Shown piece by piece: positions 26,474-35,433 of a stretch of 64,000 bases of DNA; position 1 is the first letter of the stretch, and each line of letters starts with the position of its first letter. This DNA comes from Pseudomonas azotoformans (lineage in GTDB: Bacteria; Pseudomonadota; Gammaproteobacteria; Pseudomonadales; Pseudomonadaceae), in assembly GCF_001579805.1 (NCBI RefSeq), contig NZ_CP014546.1:4898001-4962000 (forward strand). Direction: 5' to 3'. Below the pieces are notes generated by a model that was given only the letters and a program-made list of their open reading frames with translations, searched no databases and was not told where the DNA came from. A program made the translations under genes and the position numbers.

Positions 26474-27625
26474 ATGCAAGACATTGAATACACTGAAGAA
26501 CAAGTGATGATCCGCGACATGGCGCGCGACTTTGCCCGTGGCGAAATCGCGCCCTACGCCCAAGCGTGGGAAAAAGCGGGCTGGATCGACGATGCCCTGG
26601 TCGCCAAGATGGGCGAACTGGGCCTGCTGGGCATGGTGGTGCCGGAAGAATGGGGCGGCACCTATGTCGATTACGTCGCCTACGCCCTCGCCGTGGAGGA
26701 GATTTCTGCCGGCGACGGCGCCACGGGCGCGCTGATGAGTATCCATAATTCAGTGGGTTGTGGTCCGATCCTCAACTACGGCACAGAAGCGCAAAAGCAG
26801 ACATGGTTGGCGGACCTCGCCAGCGGCCAGGCGATTGGCTGCTTCTGCCTCACCGAACCCCAAGCGGGTTCCGAAGCCCACAACCTGCGCACCCGCGCCG
26901 AGCTGCGCGATGGCCAGTGGGTGATCACCGGCGCCAAGCAATTCGTCAGCAACGGCAAGCGCGCCAAACTGGCGATCGTGTTTGCCGTGACCGACCCGGA
27001 ACTGGGCAAAAAAGGCATCTCGGCGTTCCTGGTGCCCACCGCAACAGCGGGCTTCGTGGTGGACCGCACCGAACACAAGATGGGCATCCGCGCGTCCGAC
27101 ACCTGCGCCGTCACCCTCAACCAATGCACAGTGCCCGAGGCCAACCTGTTGGGTGAGCGCGGAAAAGGCCTGGCGATTGCCCTCTCCAACCTGGAAGGTG
27201 GACGCATCGGCATTGCCGCCCAGGCGCTGGGCATCGCCCGTGCCGCGTTTGAGGCAGCATTGGCGTATGCGCGTGATCGCGTGCAGTTCAACAAGGCGAT
27301 CATCGAACACCAGAGTGTGGCCAACCTGCTGGCCGACATGCAGACCCAACTGAATGCCGCACGCTTGTTGATCCTGCATGCCGCGCGACTGCGCAGTGCC
27401 GGCAAACCGTGTTTGTCGGAAGCTTCCCAGGCCAAGCTGTTTGCCTCGGAAATGGCCGAGAAAGTCTGCTCCTCAGCGATGCAGATTCATGGCGGGTACG
27501 GCTATCTGGAGGATTATCCGGTGGAGCGTTACTACCGGGATGCGCGGATCACGCAGATTTACGAGGGGACCAGCGAGATTCAGCGGATGGTGATTGCTCG
27601 CGAACTGAAAAATTACCAGCTGTAA
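26474..27625 (+). CDS. Acyl-CoA dehydrogenase, probably isobutyryl-CoA/short branched-chain
   Basis: 383 residues; short-chain acyl-CoA dehydrogenase layout with [11 protein letters not shown] (FAD and substrate loop), the [18 protein letters not shown] block and the C-terminal [16 protein letters not shown] carrying the catalytic Glu. FAD enzyme introducing the alpha-beta double bond and passing electrons to ETF. Translationally close to the hydroxyisobutyryl-CoA hydrolase, hence the isobutyryl assignment; this is inference. Ends at a REP-like palindrome facing the opposite operon. Confidence 0.9.
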   Translation: MQDIEYTEEQVMIRDMARDFARGEIAPYAQAWEKAGWIDDALVAKMGELGLLGMVVPEEWGGTYVDYVAYALAVEEISAGDGATGALMSIHNSVGCGPILNYGTEAQKQTWLADLASGQAIGCFCLTEPQAGSEAHNLRTRAELRDGQWVITGAKQFVSNGKRAKLAIVFAVTDPELGKKGISAFLVPTATAGFVVDRTEHKMGIRASDTCAVTLNQCTVPEANLLGERGKGLAIALSNLEGGRIGIAAQALGIARAAFEAALAYARDRVQFNKAIIEHQSVANLLADMQTQLNAARLLILHAARLRSAGKPCLSEASQAKLFASEMAEKVCSSAMQIHGGYGYLEDYPVERYYRDARITQIYEGTSEIQRMVIARELKNYQL

Positions 27626-27647
27626 CCTGACACGCTACACAACAACG

Positions 27648-27673
27648 GTGGGAGCTGGCTTGCCAGCTCCCAC
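27648..27673. repeat. REP-like palindrome, probable bidirectional terminator
   Basis: Perfect inverted repeat GTGGGAGCTGGC, TT, and its complement. The GTGGGAGC(T/G)GGCTTGCC core is characteristic of repetitive extragenic palindromes of the P. fluorescens group. It lies in the 54-base gap between converging operons, where it would stop transcription both ways. No second copy was noticed in this window. Confidence 0.85.
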
Positions 27674-27679
27674 ATGCGC

Positions 27680-28453
27680 TTACTTGTCCTTGAACTCCGG
27701 CGCACGCTTGGCCACAAACGCTGCCATACCTTCCTTCTGATCCTGCGTCGCAAACGCCGCATGGAACACCCGGCGCTCAAAACGTACGCCTTCCGACAGG
27801 CTCACTTCAAACGCACGGTTCACGCTTTCCTTGACCATCATGCTGATCGGCACCGACTTGCCGGCGATCAGGGTCGCCACTTTCAGCGCTTCTTCCAGCA
27901 GTTCATCGGCGGGCACGATCCGCGCGACAATCCCGCAGCGCTCCGCTTCTACGGCGTCGATAAAACGCCCGGTCAGGCACATTTCCATGGCCTTGGCCTT
28001 GCCCACGGCGCGGGTCAGGCGCTGGGTGCCGCCCATGCCCGGCAGTACGCCGAGGTTGATTTCCGGCTGGCCGAACTTGGCGCTGTCGCCGGCCAGTATG
28101 AAATCGCACATCAGCGCCAGCTCACAGCCGCCACCGAGGGCGAAGCCATTCACGGCGGCGATGATCGGCTTGCGGCGGTTGGCCACGCGGTCACTGTCGC
28201 TGAACAGGTCATCAAGGTAGATCTGCGGGTAGGTCAGCTCGGCCATTTCCTTGATGTCGGCACCGGCGGCGAAGGCTTTCTTGGAACCCGTCAGCACGAT
28301 ACAGCCGATTTCCGGGTTGGCTTCCAGGCCATCCAGCGCCTGGTTCAATTCGCTGACCAGTTGCGCATTCAGGGCGTTCAAGGCATGTGGGCGATTGAGG
28401 GTAATCAGCCCGACGCGGCCTTGGACGTCGAGCAAAATGGTTTCGTAACTCAT
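27680..28453 (-). CDS. fadB1x: Enoyl-CoA hydratase of the short-chain fatty-acid cluster
   Basis: 257 residues, crotonase fold: [39 protein letters not shown] and [20 protein letters not shown], with the two active-site Glu in GGGCELA and GQPEINLG. Hydrates short 2-enoyl-CoAs, including tiglyl- or crotonyl-CoA. Last gene of a four-gene minus-strand operon whose order matches P. putida PP_2214-PP_2217. The symbol is by that synteny, from memory. Confidence 0.9.
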   Translation of the reverse strand: MSYETILLDVQGRVGLITLNRPHALNALNAQLVSELNQALDGLEANPEIGCIVLTGSKKAFAAGADIKEMAELTYPQIYLDDLFSDSDRVANRRKPIIAAVNGFALGGGCELALMCDFILAGDSAKFGQPEINLGVLPGMGGTQRLTRAVGKAKAMEMCLTGRFIDAVEAERCGIVARIVPADELLEEALKVATLIAGKSVPISMMVKESVNRAFEVSLSEGVRFERRVFHAAFATQDQKEGMAAFVAKRAPEFKDK

Positions 28454-28464
28454 GTATCGGCTCC

Positions 28465-29592
28465 TTAGAGATTGCGTGAGATGACCATGCGCTGGATATC
28501 GCTGGTGCCTTCGTAAATCTGGCAGACCCGCACGTCGCGGTAGATCCGCTCCAGGGGGAAGTCGCTCAGGTAACCGTAACCGCCCAGGGTTTGCAAGGCG
28601 GCCGAACAGACTTTCTCGGCCATTTCCGAGGCGAACAGCTTGGCCATCGAGGCTTCTACCAGGGCCGGCTTGCCGCTGTCACGCAGCGCAGCCGCGTAAT
28701 GCACCATCTGCCGGGCGACCGCGATTTGCGTGGCCATGTCCGCCAGGCGGAAGGCCACGGCCTGGTGTTCAATGATCGGTTTGCCGAAGCTTTCACGCTC
28801 GCGGGCATAGTCGCGGGCCGCTTCAAAGGCGGCGCGGGCCATGCCCACCGCTTGTGACGCAATACCCACGCGGCCGCCCTCAAGGTTGGCCAGGGCAATC
28901 TTGTAGCCTTCGCCCTCCTCCCCGAGACGGTTGGCGACCGGAACCTTCACGTCTTCGAACAAAATCTGGCACGTATCGGACGCATGCTGGCCGAGCTTGT
29001 CTTCGACCCGCGCCACGCTGTACCCCGGCGAATCGGTCGGTACGATGAATGCGCTGATCCCACGCTTGCCCGCCGCAGGGTCGGTCACCGCAAATACAAT
29101 CACCACCCCGGCGTTCTGCCCGGAGGTGATGAACTGCTTGCAGCCATTGAGTACGTAATGATCACCTTCCAGGCGCGCGCGGGTTTTCAAACTGCTGGCA
29201 TCGGAACCCGCCTGGGGTTCGGTCAGCGCGAAGGCGCCGAGCATGGCGCCGCTGGCCAGGGGTTTGAGGAACTGTTCTTTCTGCTGGTCGTTGCCAAACT
29301 TGAGGATCGGCACGCAGCCTACCGAGTTGTGCACGCTCATGATGGTGGAGCAGGCGCCGTCACCGGCGGCGATTTCTTCCAGGGCCATGGCGTAGGCCAG
29401 GTAGCCGGTGTCGCAACCGCCCCACTGTTCCGGCACCAGCATACCGAAGAAGCCCAGCTCGGCCATTTCACCGATGGCTTCCTTGGGAAAGCGATGCTCG
29501 CGGTCCCATTCGGCGGCAAAGGGTTTCAGGCGTTCCTGGGCAAATTGCCGGGCGGCGTCGCTGATTTGCAGTTGTTCGTCATTGGGCAGCAT
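28465..29592 (-). CDS. Acyl-CoA dehydrogenase, short/branched chain
   Basis: 375 residues; [52 protein letters not shown] and the catalytic C-terminal [17 protein letters not shown]. Likely substrates are 2-methylbutyryl-CoA or butyryl-CoA given its neighbours. It lies nine bases after the thiolase gene and eleven bases before the hydratase gene, an operon arrangement. Confidence 0.92.
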   Translation of the reverse strand: MLPNDEQLQISDAARQFAQERLKPFAAEWDREHRFPKEAIGEMAELGFFGMLVPEQWGGCDTGYLAYAMALEEIAAGDGACSTIMSVHNSVGCVPILKFGNDQQKEQFLKPLASGAMLGAFALTEPQAGSDASSLKTRARLEGDHYVLNGCKQFITSGQNAGVVIVFAVTDPAAGKRGISAFIVPTDSPGYSVARVEDKLGQHASDTCQILFEDVKVPVANRLGEEGEGYKIALANLEGGRVGIASQAVGMARAAFEAARDYARERESFGKPIIEHQAVAFRLADMATQIAVARQMVHYAAALRDSGKPALVEASMAKLFASEMAEKVCSAALQTLGGYGYLSDFPLERIYRDVRVCQIYEGTSDIQRMVISRNL

Positions 29593-29601
29593 GGTCAGTC
29601 C

Positions 29602-30786
29602 TTAGTACAGGCATTCAACGGCCATGGCCGTGGCTTCACCACCGCCGATACAGATGGCGGCGACGCCACGCTTGAGGCCGTTCTGGCGCAGGGCCGACAG
29701 CAGCGTCACCAGGATCCGCGCACCGGACGCACCGATCGGATGGCCCAAGGCACAGGCGCCGCCGTGGATATTGACCTTGGCGTGGGGGATTTCCAGCTTG
29801 CTCATGGTCACCAGGCTGACCACGGCGAAGGCTTCGTTGATCTCGAACAGATCCACTTCTTCCAGGTTCCAGCCGGTTTTGGTCATCAGCTTGCGGATAG
29901 CGCCCACCGGCGCCACCGGGAACAACCCTGGTTCATCGGCAAACGCCGCATGCCCATGAATCACGGCCAAAGGCTTGAGACCCCGTTTTTCAGCCTCGGA
30001 CTGGCGCATCAGCAGCAAGGCTGCCGCGCCATCGGAAATCGAGCTGGCGTTGGCCGCCGTCACCGTGCCGCCTTCGCGGAACGCGGGTTTCAGGCTGCCG
30101 ATCTTGTCCAGCTTGGCCTTGGGCGGTTGCTCATCATGCAGGATGGTTTTCTGTTCTTTGCCCACGGTGACCTGTACCGGAACGATCTCGGCGGCAAAAT
30201 GGCCGTGGGAGATCGCTTCCTGCGCGCGGGTCAGGGACGCGATGGCGAACGCGTCCTGGGCCTCGCGGGTAAAACCGTTGTGCAGGGCGCAGTCCTCGGC
30301 AAAGGTGCCCATCAGGCGGCCTTTGTCGTAGGCATCTTCCAAGCCGTCGAGGAACATGTGGTCCAGCACCTTGCCGTGGCCCATGCGGTAGCCACTGCGC
30401 GCGCGGTCGAGCAGGTACGGCGCGTTGGACATGCTTTCCATGCCACCGGCTATCACCACGTCGACGCTGCCAGCCAGCAGCGAATCATGGGCCAGGATCG
30501 CGGCTTCCATGCCTGAGCCGCACATTTTGTTGAGGGTGGTGCAGCGCGTGGCTTTATCCAACCCTGCGCCTAACGCTGCCTGGCGTGCTGGCGCCTGGCC
30601 GAGGCCGGCAGGTAGTACGCAGCCAAACAGCACTTCATCTACGGCATCGGGAGCAATACCGGCACGTTCGACGGCGGCGCGGATCGCGGCAGAACCCAAC
30701 TGCGGCGCAGTCAGGCCCTTGAGGTCGCCCTGGAAGCCACCCATGGGCGTGCGCACGGCGCTGACAATAACGATGGGATCGGTCAT
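29602..30786 (-). CDS. fadAx: Acetyl-CoA acyltransferase (thiolase)
   Basis: 394 residues with all thiolase residues: Cys89 in NKMCGSGMEA, His in NIHGGACALGHPIG, and the second Cys in AAICIGGGEATAM. Cleaves 3-ketoacyl-CoA (including 2-methylacetoacetyl-CoA) to acetyl-CoA and a shorter acyl-CoA. Second gene of the operon, 12 bases after the SDR dehydrogenase gene. Symbol by synteny with P. putida. Confidence 0.93.
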   Translation of the reverse strand: MTDPIVIVSAVRTPMGGFQGDLKGLTAPQLGSAAIRAAVERAGIAPDAVDEVLFGCVLPAGLGQAPARQAALGAGLDKATRCTTLNKMCGSGMEAAILAHDSLLAGSVDVVIAGGMESMSNAPYLLDRARSGYRMGHGKVLDHMFLDGLEDAYDKGRLMGTFAEDCALHNGFTREAQDAFAIASLTRAQEAISHGHFAAEIVPVQVTVGKEQKTILHDEQPPKAKLDKIGSLKPAFREGGTVTAANASSISDGAAALLLMRQSEAEKRGLKPLAVIHGHAAFADEPGLFPVAPVGAIRKLMTKTGWNLEEVDLFEINEAFAVVSLVTMSKLEIPHAKVNIHGGACALGHPIGASGARILVTLLSALRQNGLKRGVAAICIGGGEATAMAVECLY

Positions 30787-30798
30787 GGAAAATCCTCC

Positions 30799-31566
30799 TT
30801 ATTTGGCTGCCATACGCAAGGCACCGTCGAGACGGATCACCTCGCCATTGAGCATGCTGTTTTCAATGATGTGCCGCACCAGCGCGGCGTATTCGGCGGG
30901 TTTGCCCAGGCGTGGCGGGAATGGCACGCCAGCCGCCAGGGAATCGCGGACTTCCGGGGTCATACCAGCCATCATCGGCGTCTCGAAAATGCCCGGCGCG
31001 ATGGTCATGACGCGAATGCCAAACCGCGCCAGTTCGCGTGCGGCCGGCAGGGTGAGGCTGGCGATGGCGCCCTTGGACGCGGAATACGCGGCCTGGCCAA
31101 TCTGACCGTCAAACGCGGCAACGGAGGCGGTATTGATGATCACACCGCGCTCGCCGTCGGGATTCGCCTCGGTGTCGGCAATGGCGGCGGCCGCCAGGCG
31201 CAGCAGGTTGAAGCTGCCGATCAGGTTGACGTTGATCACCTGGGCAAAGCTGGCCAGGCCGTGGGGGCCGTTCTTACCGAGGATTTTTTCGCCACGGACC
31301 ACCCCGGCGCAGTTCACCAGCCCATGCAGCCCGCCAAACGCAGCAACGGTGGCCTGCACGGCGGCTTCGGCGGCCGCTTCCTGGCTGATGTCCGCCACGG
31401 CGCTGCGGGCATTCTCGCCCAGCTGCTGGGCCTTTGCGGCCACGGCCTCGGCGTTGAGGTCTACCAGCATGACCTTGGCGCCTGCCGCTACAAGCATTTC
31501 AGCGGTGGCCGCACCCAGGCCAGAGGCGCCGCCGCTGATCAGGAAGATCTTGTTTTCAATCTGCAT
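30799..31566 (-). CDS. fadB2x: 3-hydroxyacyl-CoA dehydrogenase type II (SDR family)
   Basis: 255 residues; SDR with [14 protein letters not shown] at the NAD site, DLNAEA determining NAD specificity, and catalytic [11 protein letters not shown]. The [24 protein letters not shown] block is typical of the HSD17B10/HADH2 group that oxidises 3-hydroxy-2-methylbutyryl-CoA in isoleucine breakdown. First gene of the four-gene operon; a FadR-like dyad lies about 85 bases upstream. Confidence 0.92.
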   Translation of the reverse strand: MQIENKIFLISGGASGLGAATAEMLVAAGAKVMLVDLNAEAVAAKAQQLGENARSAVADISQEAAAEAAVQATVAAFGGLHGLVNCAGVVRGEKILGKNGPHGLASFAQVINVNLIGSFNLLRLAAAAIADTEANPDGERGVIINTASVAAFDGQIGQAAYSASKGAIASLTLPAARELARFGIRVMTIAPGIFETPMMAGMTPEVRDSLAAGVPFPPRLGKPAEYAALVRHIIENSMLNGEVIRLDGALRMAAK

Positions 31567-31649
31567 TGTTATTCTCTTTAACAGTCCGAATCGTCGAAAT
31601 AGTCGCCCCAGAGCGCCACTGCGGCAATGGTCAAAGCCCTCAACCTGCC

Positions 31650-31668
31650 TGACTGGTTTGGCCAGTCA
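31650..31668. promoter_or_regulatory. Candidate FadR-like operator in the fad cluster promoter
   Basis: Perfect seven-base inverted repeat TGACTGG-N5-CCAGTCA in the 200-base gap between fadB2x and the bestrophin gene. ACTGGT...CCAGT follows the E. coli FadR operator consensus (ACTGGTC-N-GACCAGT) with two mismatches. A GntR/FadR- or TetR-type regulator is likely, but none is encoded nearby. Confidence 0.5.
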
Positions 31669-31766
31669 TCGACCGCGCCGATCAGCCGGTCAGCCCAAGC
31701 GATTGGACGGGCACACTGCAGGCTTCTACTCTGATGGGCTGCGCCACCCAAGAAGCCCGCCCCTGA

Positions 31767-32660
31767 ATGATAGTCCGACCCAAACCCAACCTCCTGGGCA
31801 TCCTGTTTTCCCTCAAGGGCTCGATTGCCAAGCGCATCGCCCTGCGCAGTTTGCTGGTCACCCTCTTGGCCTCGGTGATCGTGCTGGTGGAAACCCTGCA
31901 CCCGGCGTACTTTTCCAAGGTCAATGCCACGCCGTTCACCTTGCTCGGCCTGTCGTTGTCGATCTTCATGAGTTTTCGCAACAACGCCTGCTATGACCGC
32001 TGGTGGGAGGGCCGCAAGCAACTGGGGCAGATGATCATCGACGTGCGCTCGTTGATTCGAGAAACCCAGGTGCTGCGCGATCCGGCCGAGCGTGCGGGTT
32101 TGCTGCGCAGCCTGTGTGGGTTTGCCCATGGTCTGGTCGCCCGGCTGCGTCATGAAGATGAAGCCCTGGCCATCAAGCCGTGGAGTCAGGTCCAGGCCAG
32201 CCACCCCAACTTGCCCGATAACGTGCTGCAACAGGTCGGCGCGCGGTTTTCCGTATTAGCCGAACAAGGCGTGATCAGCGAATGGCGCTACACCCAACTG
32301 GAGACGCGCCTGGTCAGCCTCAGCCAGGTGCAGGCGTCCTGCGAGCGGATCAAGAGCACGCCGCTGCCCTTCCCCTATACCTTGTTGCTGCATCGCACCA
32401 TTTACCTGTTCTGTATCCTGCTGCCGTTTGCCATGGCCGAGCCGCTGGGCTGGCTGACGCCGGTGTTTACCGCCATTGTCAGCTACACGTTTTTCGGCCT
32501 CGATGAAATCGGTGATGACCTGGAAGACCCGTTCGGCTTTGACGAAAACGACCTGCCCTGCAATGCCCTCCTGCGAACCTTGGAGCGCGAAGTGTTGGCA
32601 GCCCTCGACGAAACCGACCTGCCGCCGCCCCTGGAGCCGGTGGAATACGTGCTGACCTGA
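31767..32660 (+). CDS. Bestrophin-family ion channel-like membrane protein
   Basis: 297 residues, UPF0187/bestrophin. The N-terminal helix region (about 28-46, 57-72) is followed by the family signature FRNNACYDRWWEGRKQLGQM, an amphipathic region, and two more helices around 205-240 with FYTLL/LPFAM; a conserved GLDEIGDDLEDPFG follows. Bacterial bestrophins form pentameric cation or anion channels. Divergent from the fad operon. Confidence 0.9.
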   Translation: MIVRPKPNLLGILFSLKGSIAKRIALRSLLVTLLASVIVLVETLHPAYFSKVNATPFTLLGLSLSIFMSFRNNACYDRWWEGRKQLGQMIIDVRSLIRETQVLRDPAERAGLLRSLCGFAHGLVARLRHEDEALAIKPWSQVQASHPNLPDNVLQQVGARFSVLAEQGVISEWRYTQLETRLVSLSQVQASCERIKSTPLPFPYTLLLHRTIYLFCILLPFAMAEPLGWLTPVFTAIVSYTFFGLDEIGDDLEDPFGFDENDLPCNALLRTLEREVLAALDETDLPPPLEPVEYVLT

Positions 32661-32730
32661 TGCGGGTTTGACACCTGCCGTGGTCTGACCGAAGCTGACG
32701 GCTTTGCTGCCCACGCTTTCGGACGCCTGC

Positions 32731-33789
32731 ATGTCAAAGTCACGCCGTTACTCCATCGTCGGCCTGTGCGCCCTGCTGTTGATTGTGCTGATCACTTGGT
32801 ATTTCTCTCGCTCCACCCCGGTGGCTGTAGCGCCCGCCATCGCCCATGGTTACTCCAAGGCCCTGAAACAGGCGCGTAACGGCGAACCGGGTGCCGCGCG
32901 TGTGCTGTACCAGCAACTGGGCCGGCCGGACCTGTCGCCCGGACGTCGCGCTGCGTTGCATGCTGAATTACCCAACTACCCCAGCCCCCAAGCGCTGAAG
33001 CTGGCAGACAAAGACCTGGCCAGCGAGTCGTCCCTGGTGCGCGAAGCCGCCATCCACAGCATTGTCGGCCTGGTGCCCACCGGTCAACGCACGCTGTTGC
33101 TCGGGCCGGTACTGGACGACCCCGAGCAGGACGTGCGGTTTGCCGCCGCCAATGCCCTGCTTGGCCTGTCGCCCGATACGTTGGGCTTGTACTTCGGGCC
33201 CTTGCAGCAGGTCCTCGATGAGTTCGTGAAGAAACTCAAGGCCCAGCCCGAATCGGCCGAAGGCTGGATTCAACTGGCGCGCCTGTACATCCACAGCGCC
33301 CTGTTGCCGGAGGCGCAAAATGCCCTGGAACAAGCCATGCGCCTGCAACCGGACAATCTGCAAGCGGTGGTGGCGCAGATTGAATTGCTGGATAAACAGG
33401 GCAAGACGGAAGAGTCCCGCCAGCTGCTGGCGCGCCAATTGGCCGCGCACCCTGAGTCAGCCTATCTGCAGCATGCCTTGGGCATGTGGCTGTTGCATCA
33501 CGGCGAGCGGCCGTACGCGCTGCTCGGCCTGTCCAAGGCGGTGGAGCTGGAACCGGACAATCAGGATTACCGCTACGACCTCGCCACCACGCTGCATGCC
33601 CAGCAAGAGCTGGAAGCCGCCCAGCGCCAACTGGAGGAAATCATTCAGCGTCACCCCGCCAATCGCAAGGCCCGCGTGCTGCTGATCAATTACTGGAAGG
33701 AAAGCGGTCAGTTGCAGAACGTCCAGGTTCTGCTCGCGCAGCTTGAGCAACAGAATCCGGATGATCCGGCGTTGCAACAAGGTCTGTAG
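32731..33789 (+). CDS. Membrane-anchored TPR/HEAT-repeat protein
   Basis: About 352 residues. A signal-anchor helix (residues 7-25) places the rest in the periplasm. Residues 60-160 look like HEAT-type helical repeats (SSLVREAAIHSIVGL, DPEQDVRFAAANALLGL); residues 170-340 contain four to five TPRs (AEGWIQLARLYIHSALLPEAQNAL and following). Such repeats usually scaffold protein complexes. The ATG at 32731 is preferred over a TTG nine codons upstream. Role unknown. Confidence 0.75.
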   Translation: MSKSRRYSIVGLCALLLIVLITWYFSRSTPVAVAPAIAHGYSKALKQARNGEPGAARVLYQQLGRPDLSPGRRAALHAELPNYPSPQALKLADKDLASESSLVREAAIHSIVGLVPTGQRTLLLGPVLDDPEQDVRFAAANALLGLSPDTLGLYFGPLQQVLDEFVKKLKAQPESAEGWIQLARLYIHSALLPEAQNALEQAMRLQPDNLQAVVAQIELLDKQGKTEESRQLLARQLAAHPESAYLQHALGMWLLHHGERPYALLGLSKAVELEPDNQDYRYDLATTLHAQQELEAAQRQLEEIIQRHPANRKARVLLINYWKESGQLQNVQVLLAQLEQQNPDDPALQQGL

Positions 33790-33933
33790 GTTCAGGCTAA
33801 AAACTTGTAAACCCAAGCCACCGTTGTACAAATTTTACGAAACGTTGAACCGCTAAAGGCCACTACGGTCAAGTAAATATGGCGCGCCAACACAGGTGCG
33901 CCCCTCTATTTGAACGTGACCTGAGGGCACTCC

Positions 33934-35433
33934 TTGTCTACATCCAATGAGCTGTTCAGTGAAAAGGCCGCCACCGGCATCGAAGGTCTGGATGACATTC
34001 TTTCCGGGGGGCTATCGCGCAGCCACCTGTTCCTGCTGGAAGGTGAACCAGGCACCGGTAAAACCACCGTCGCCCTGCATTTTCTGCAGGCGGGTGCGAA
34101 AAACGGTGAGACTTCGTTGTACATCACCTTGTCCGAGACCGAACGTGAACTGCGTCAAGGTGCCAAGTCCCACGGCTGGGACCTGGACGAGAATATCCAT
34201 ATCTTCGAACTGACCCCTCCGGAAAGCCTGCTCAACGCGGAACATCAGCAAAGCCTGCTGTATTCCTCTGACCTGGAATTGGGCGAAGCCACGCGGCAGA
34301 TCTTCGAGGTGGTTGAGCGGGTCAAGCCGACCCGTGTGGTCGTCGACAGCCTCTCCGAAATCCGCCTGCTGGCGCAGAGCTCTTTGCGTTATCGGCGGCA
34401 GATCCTGGCGATCAAACATTACTTTGTGCGTTATGACGCCACCGTACTGCTGCTGGATGACCTGACCACCGAGTCCCTCGACAAGACCGTGCACAGCGTC
34501 GCCCACGGCGTGATTCGCCTGGAGGAGCTGACCCCCAACTACGGCGCCGAACGTCGCCGGGTACGGGTGGTGAAGTACCGCGGCCAAAAATACCGTGGCG
34601 GCTTCCATGACTTCACCATCATGCAAGGCGGCGTGCATGTGTTCCCGCGCCTGGTCGCGGCCGAGCATCGTGGTGGCTACAACCGCGAGACCCTCACCAG
34701 TGGCATCCGCGAGCTGGATTCGTTGTTGGGCGGTGGCATCGAGACCGGCTCTAGCAGCCTGATCCTGGGACCTGCCGGTACGGGCAAATCGCTGATCTCG
34801 ATGATTTTCGCCGCCGCCGCCGTGGCCCGTGGCGAAAAGGCCGCGCTGTTTATTTTCGATGAAGAGCTGGGCCTGTTGTTCGAACGCATGAAGAACATGG
34901 GCATCGACCTGGCGGCCTTGCAAGCCACCGGCAACCTGCTGATCGAGCAAGTGGACGCCGCTGAACTGTCGCCCGGCGAGTTCTCCCACCGCGTCCGGCG
35001 TTGCGTCGATGATGGGGGCATCAAGACCGTGGTCATCGACAGTATCAACGGCTATCAGGCTGCAATGCCGGAAGAGAATGCGCTGATCCTGCACATGCAC
35101 GAACTGCTGCTGTACCTCAACCGCCGTGGTGCCGCCACCTTCATGACCGTCGCCCAGCATGGCTTGGTGGGCGATATGCAGGCGCCGGTAGACATCACCT
35201 ACCTGGCCGATACCGTGATCCTGCTGCGTTACTTTGAAGCGATCGGTGAAGTGCGCCGCGCCATCTCGATAATCAAAAAGCGTACTGGCTCCCATGAGTC
35301 GACAATCCGTGAATACCGCATCGGCAGCCGGGGCATGACCGTCGGCGAGCCTTTGAACAACTTCCAGGGGGTCCTGCGCGGCATTCCCACCTACATGGGC
35401 GCGGGCTCGCCCCTGCTTAAGGACATGGGCTAG
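33934..35433 (+). CDS. KaiC-like double RecA-domain ATPase
   Basis: 499 residues with two tandem KaiC domains: Walker A at EGEPGTGKTT (Lys43) and GPAGTGKS (Lys285), Walker B-like strands RVVVDSLSEIR and TVVIDSING, and a DEELGLLFERM catalytic-Glu segment in the second domain. Resembles the KaiC/RadA-like signalling ATPases found outside cyanobacteria; no KaiA or KaiB is encoded here. Start is TTG at 33934 with GAGGG seven to eight bases upstream. The stop overlaps the start of a hybrid histidine kinase, so the two are made together and probably work together. Confidence 0.88.
   Translation: MSTSNELFSEKAATGIEGLDDILSGGLSRSHLFLLEGEPGTGKTTVALHFLQAGAKNGETSLYITLSETERELRQGAKSHGWDLDENIHIFELTPPESLLNAEHQQSLLYSSDLELGEATRQIFEVVERVKPTRVVVDSLSEIRLLAQSSLRYRRQILAIKHYFVRYDATVLLLDDLTTESLDKTVHSVAHGVIRLEELTPNYGAERRRVRVVKYRGQKYRGGFHDFTIMQGGVHVFPRLVAAEHRGGYNRETLTSGIRELDSLLGGGIETGSSSLILGPAGTGKSLISMIFAAAAVARGEKAALFIFDEELGLLFERMKNMGIDLAALQATGNLLIEQVDAAELSPGEFSHRVRRCVDDGGIKTVVIDSINGYQAAMPEENALILHMHELLLYLNRRGAATFMTVAQHGLVGDMQAPVDITYLADTVILLRYFEAIGEVRRAISIIKKRTGSHESTIREYRIGSRGMTVGEPLNNFQGVLRGIPTYMGAGSPLLKDMG

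Noticed and set aside
33881-33902. GGCGC/GCGCC dyad upstream of the KaiC-like gene as an operator
   Set aside because: Only five paired bases at the ends in GC-rich DNA; could equally be a weak terminator or chance.
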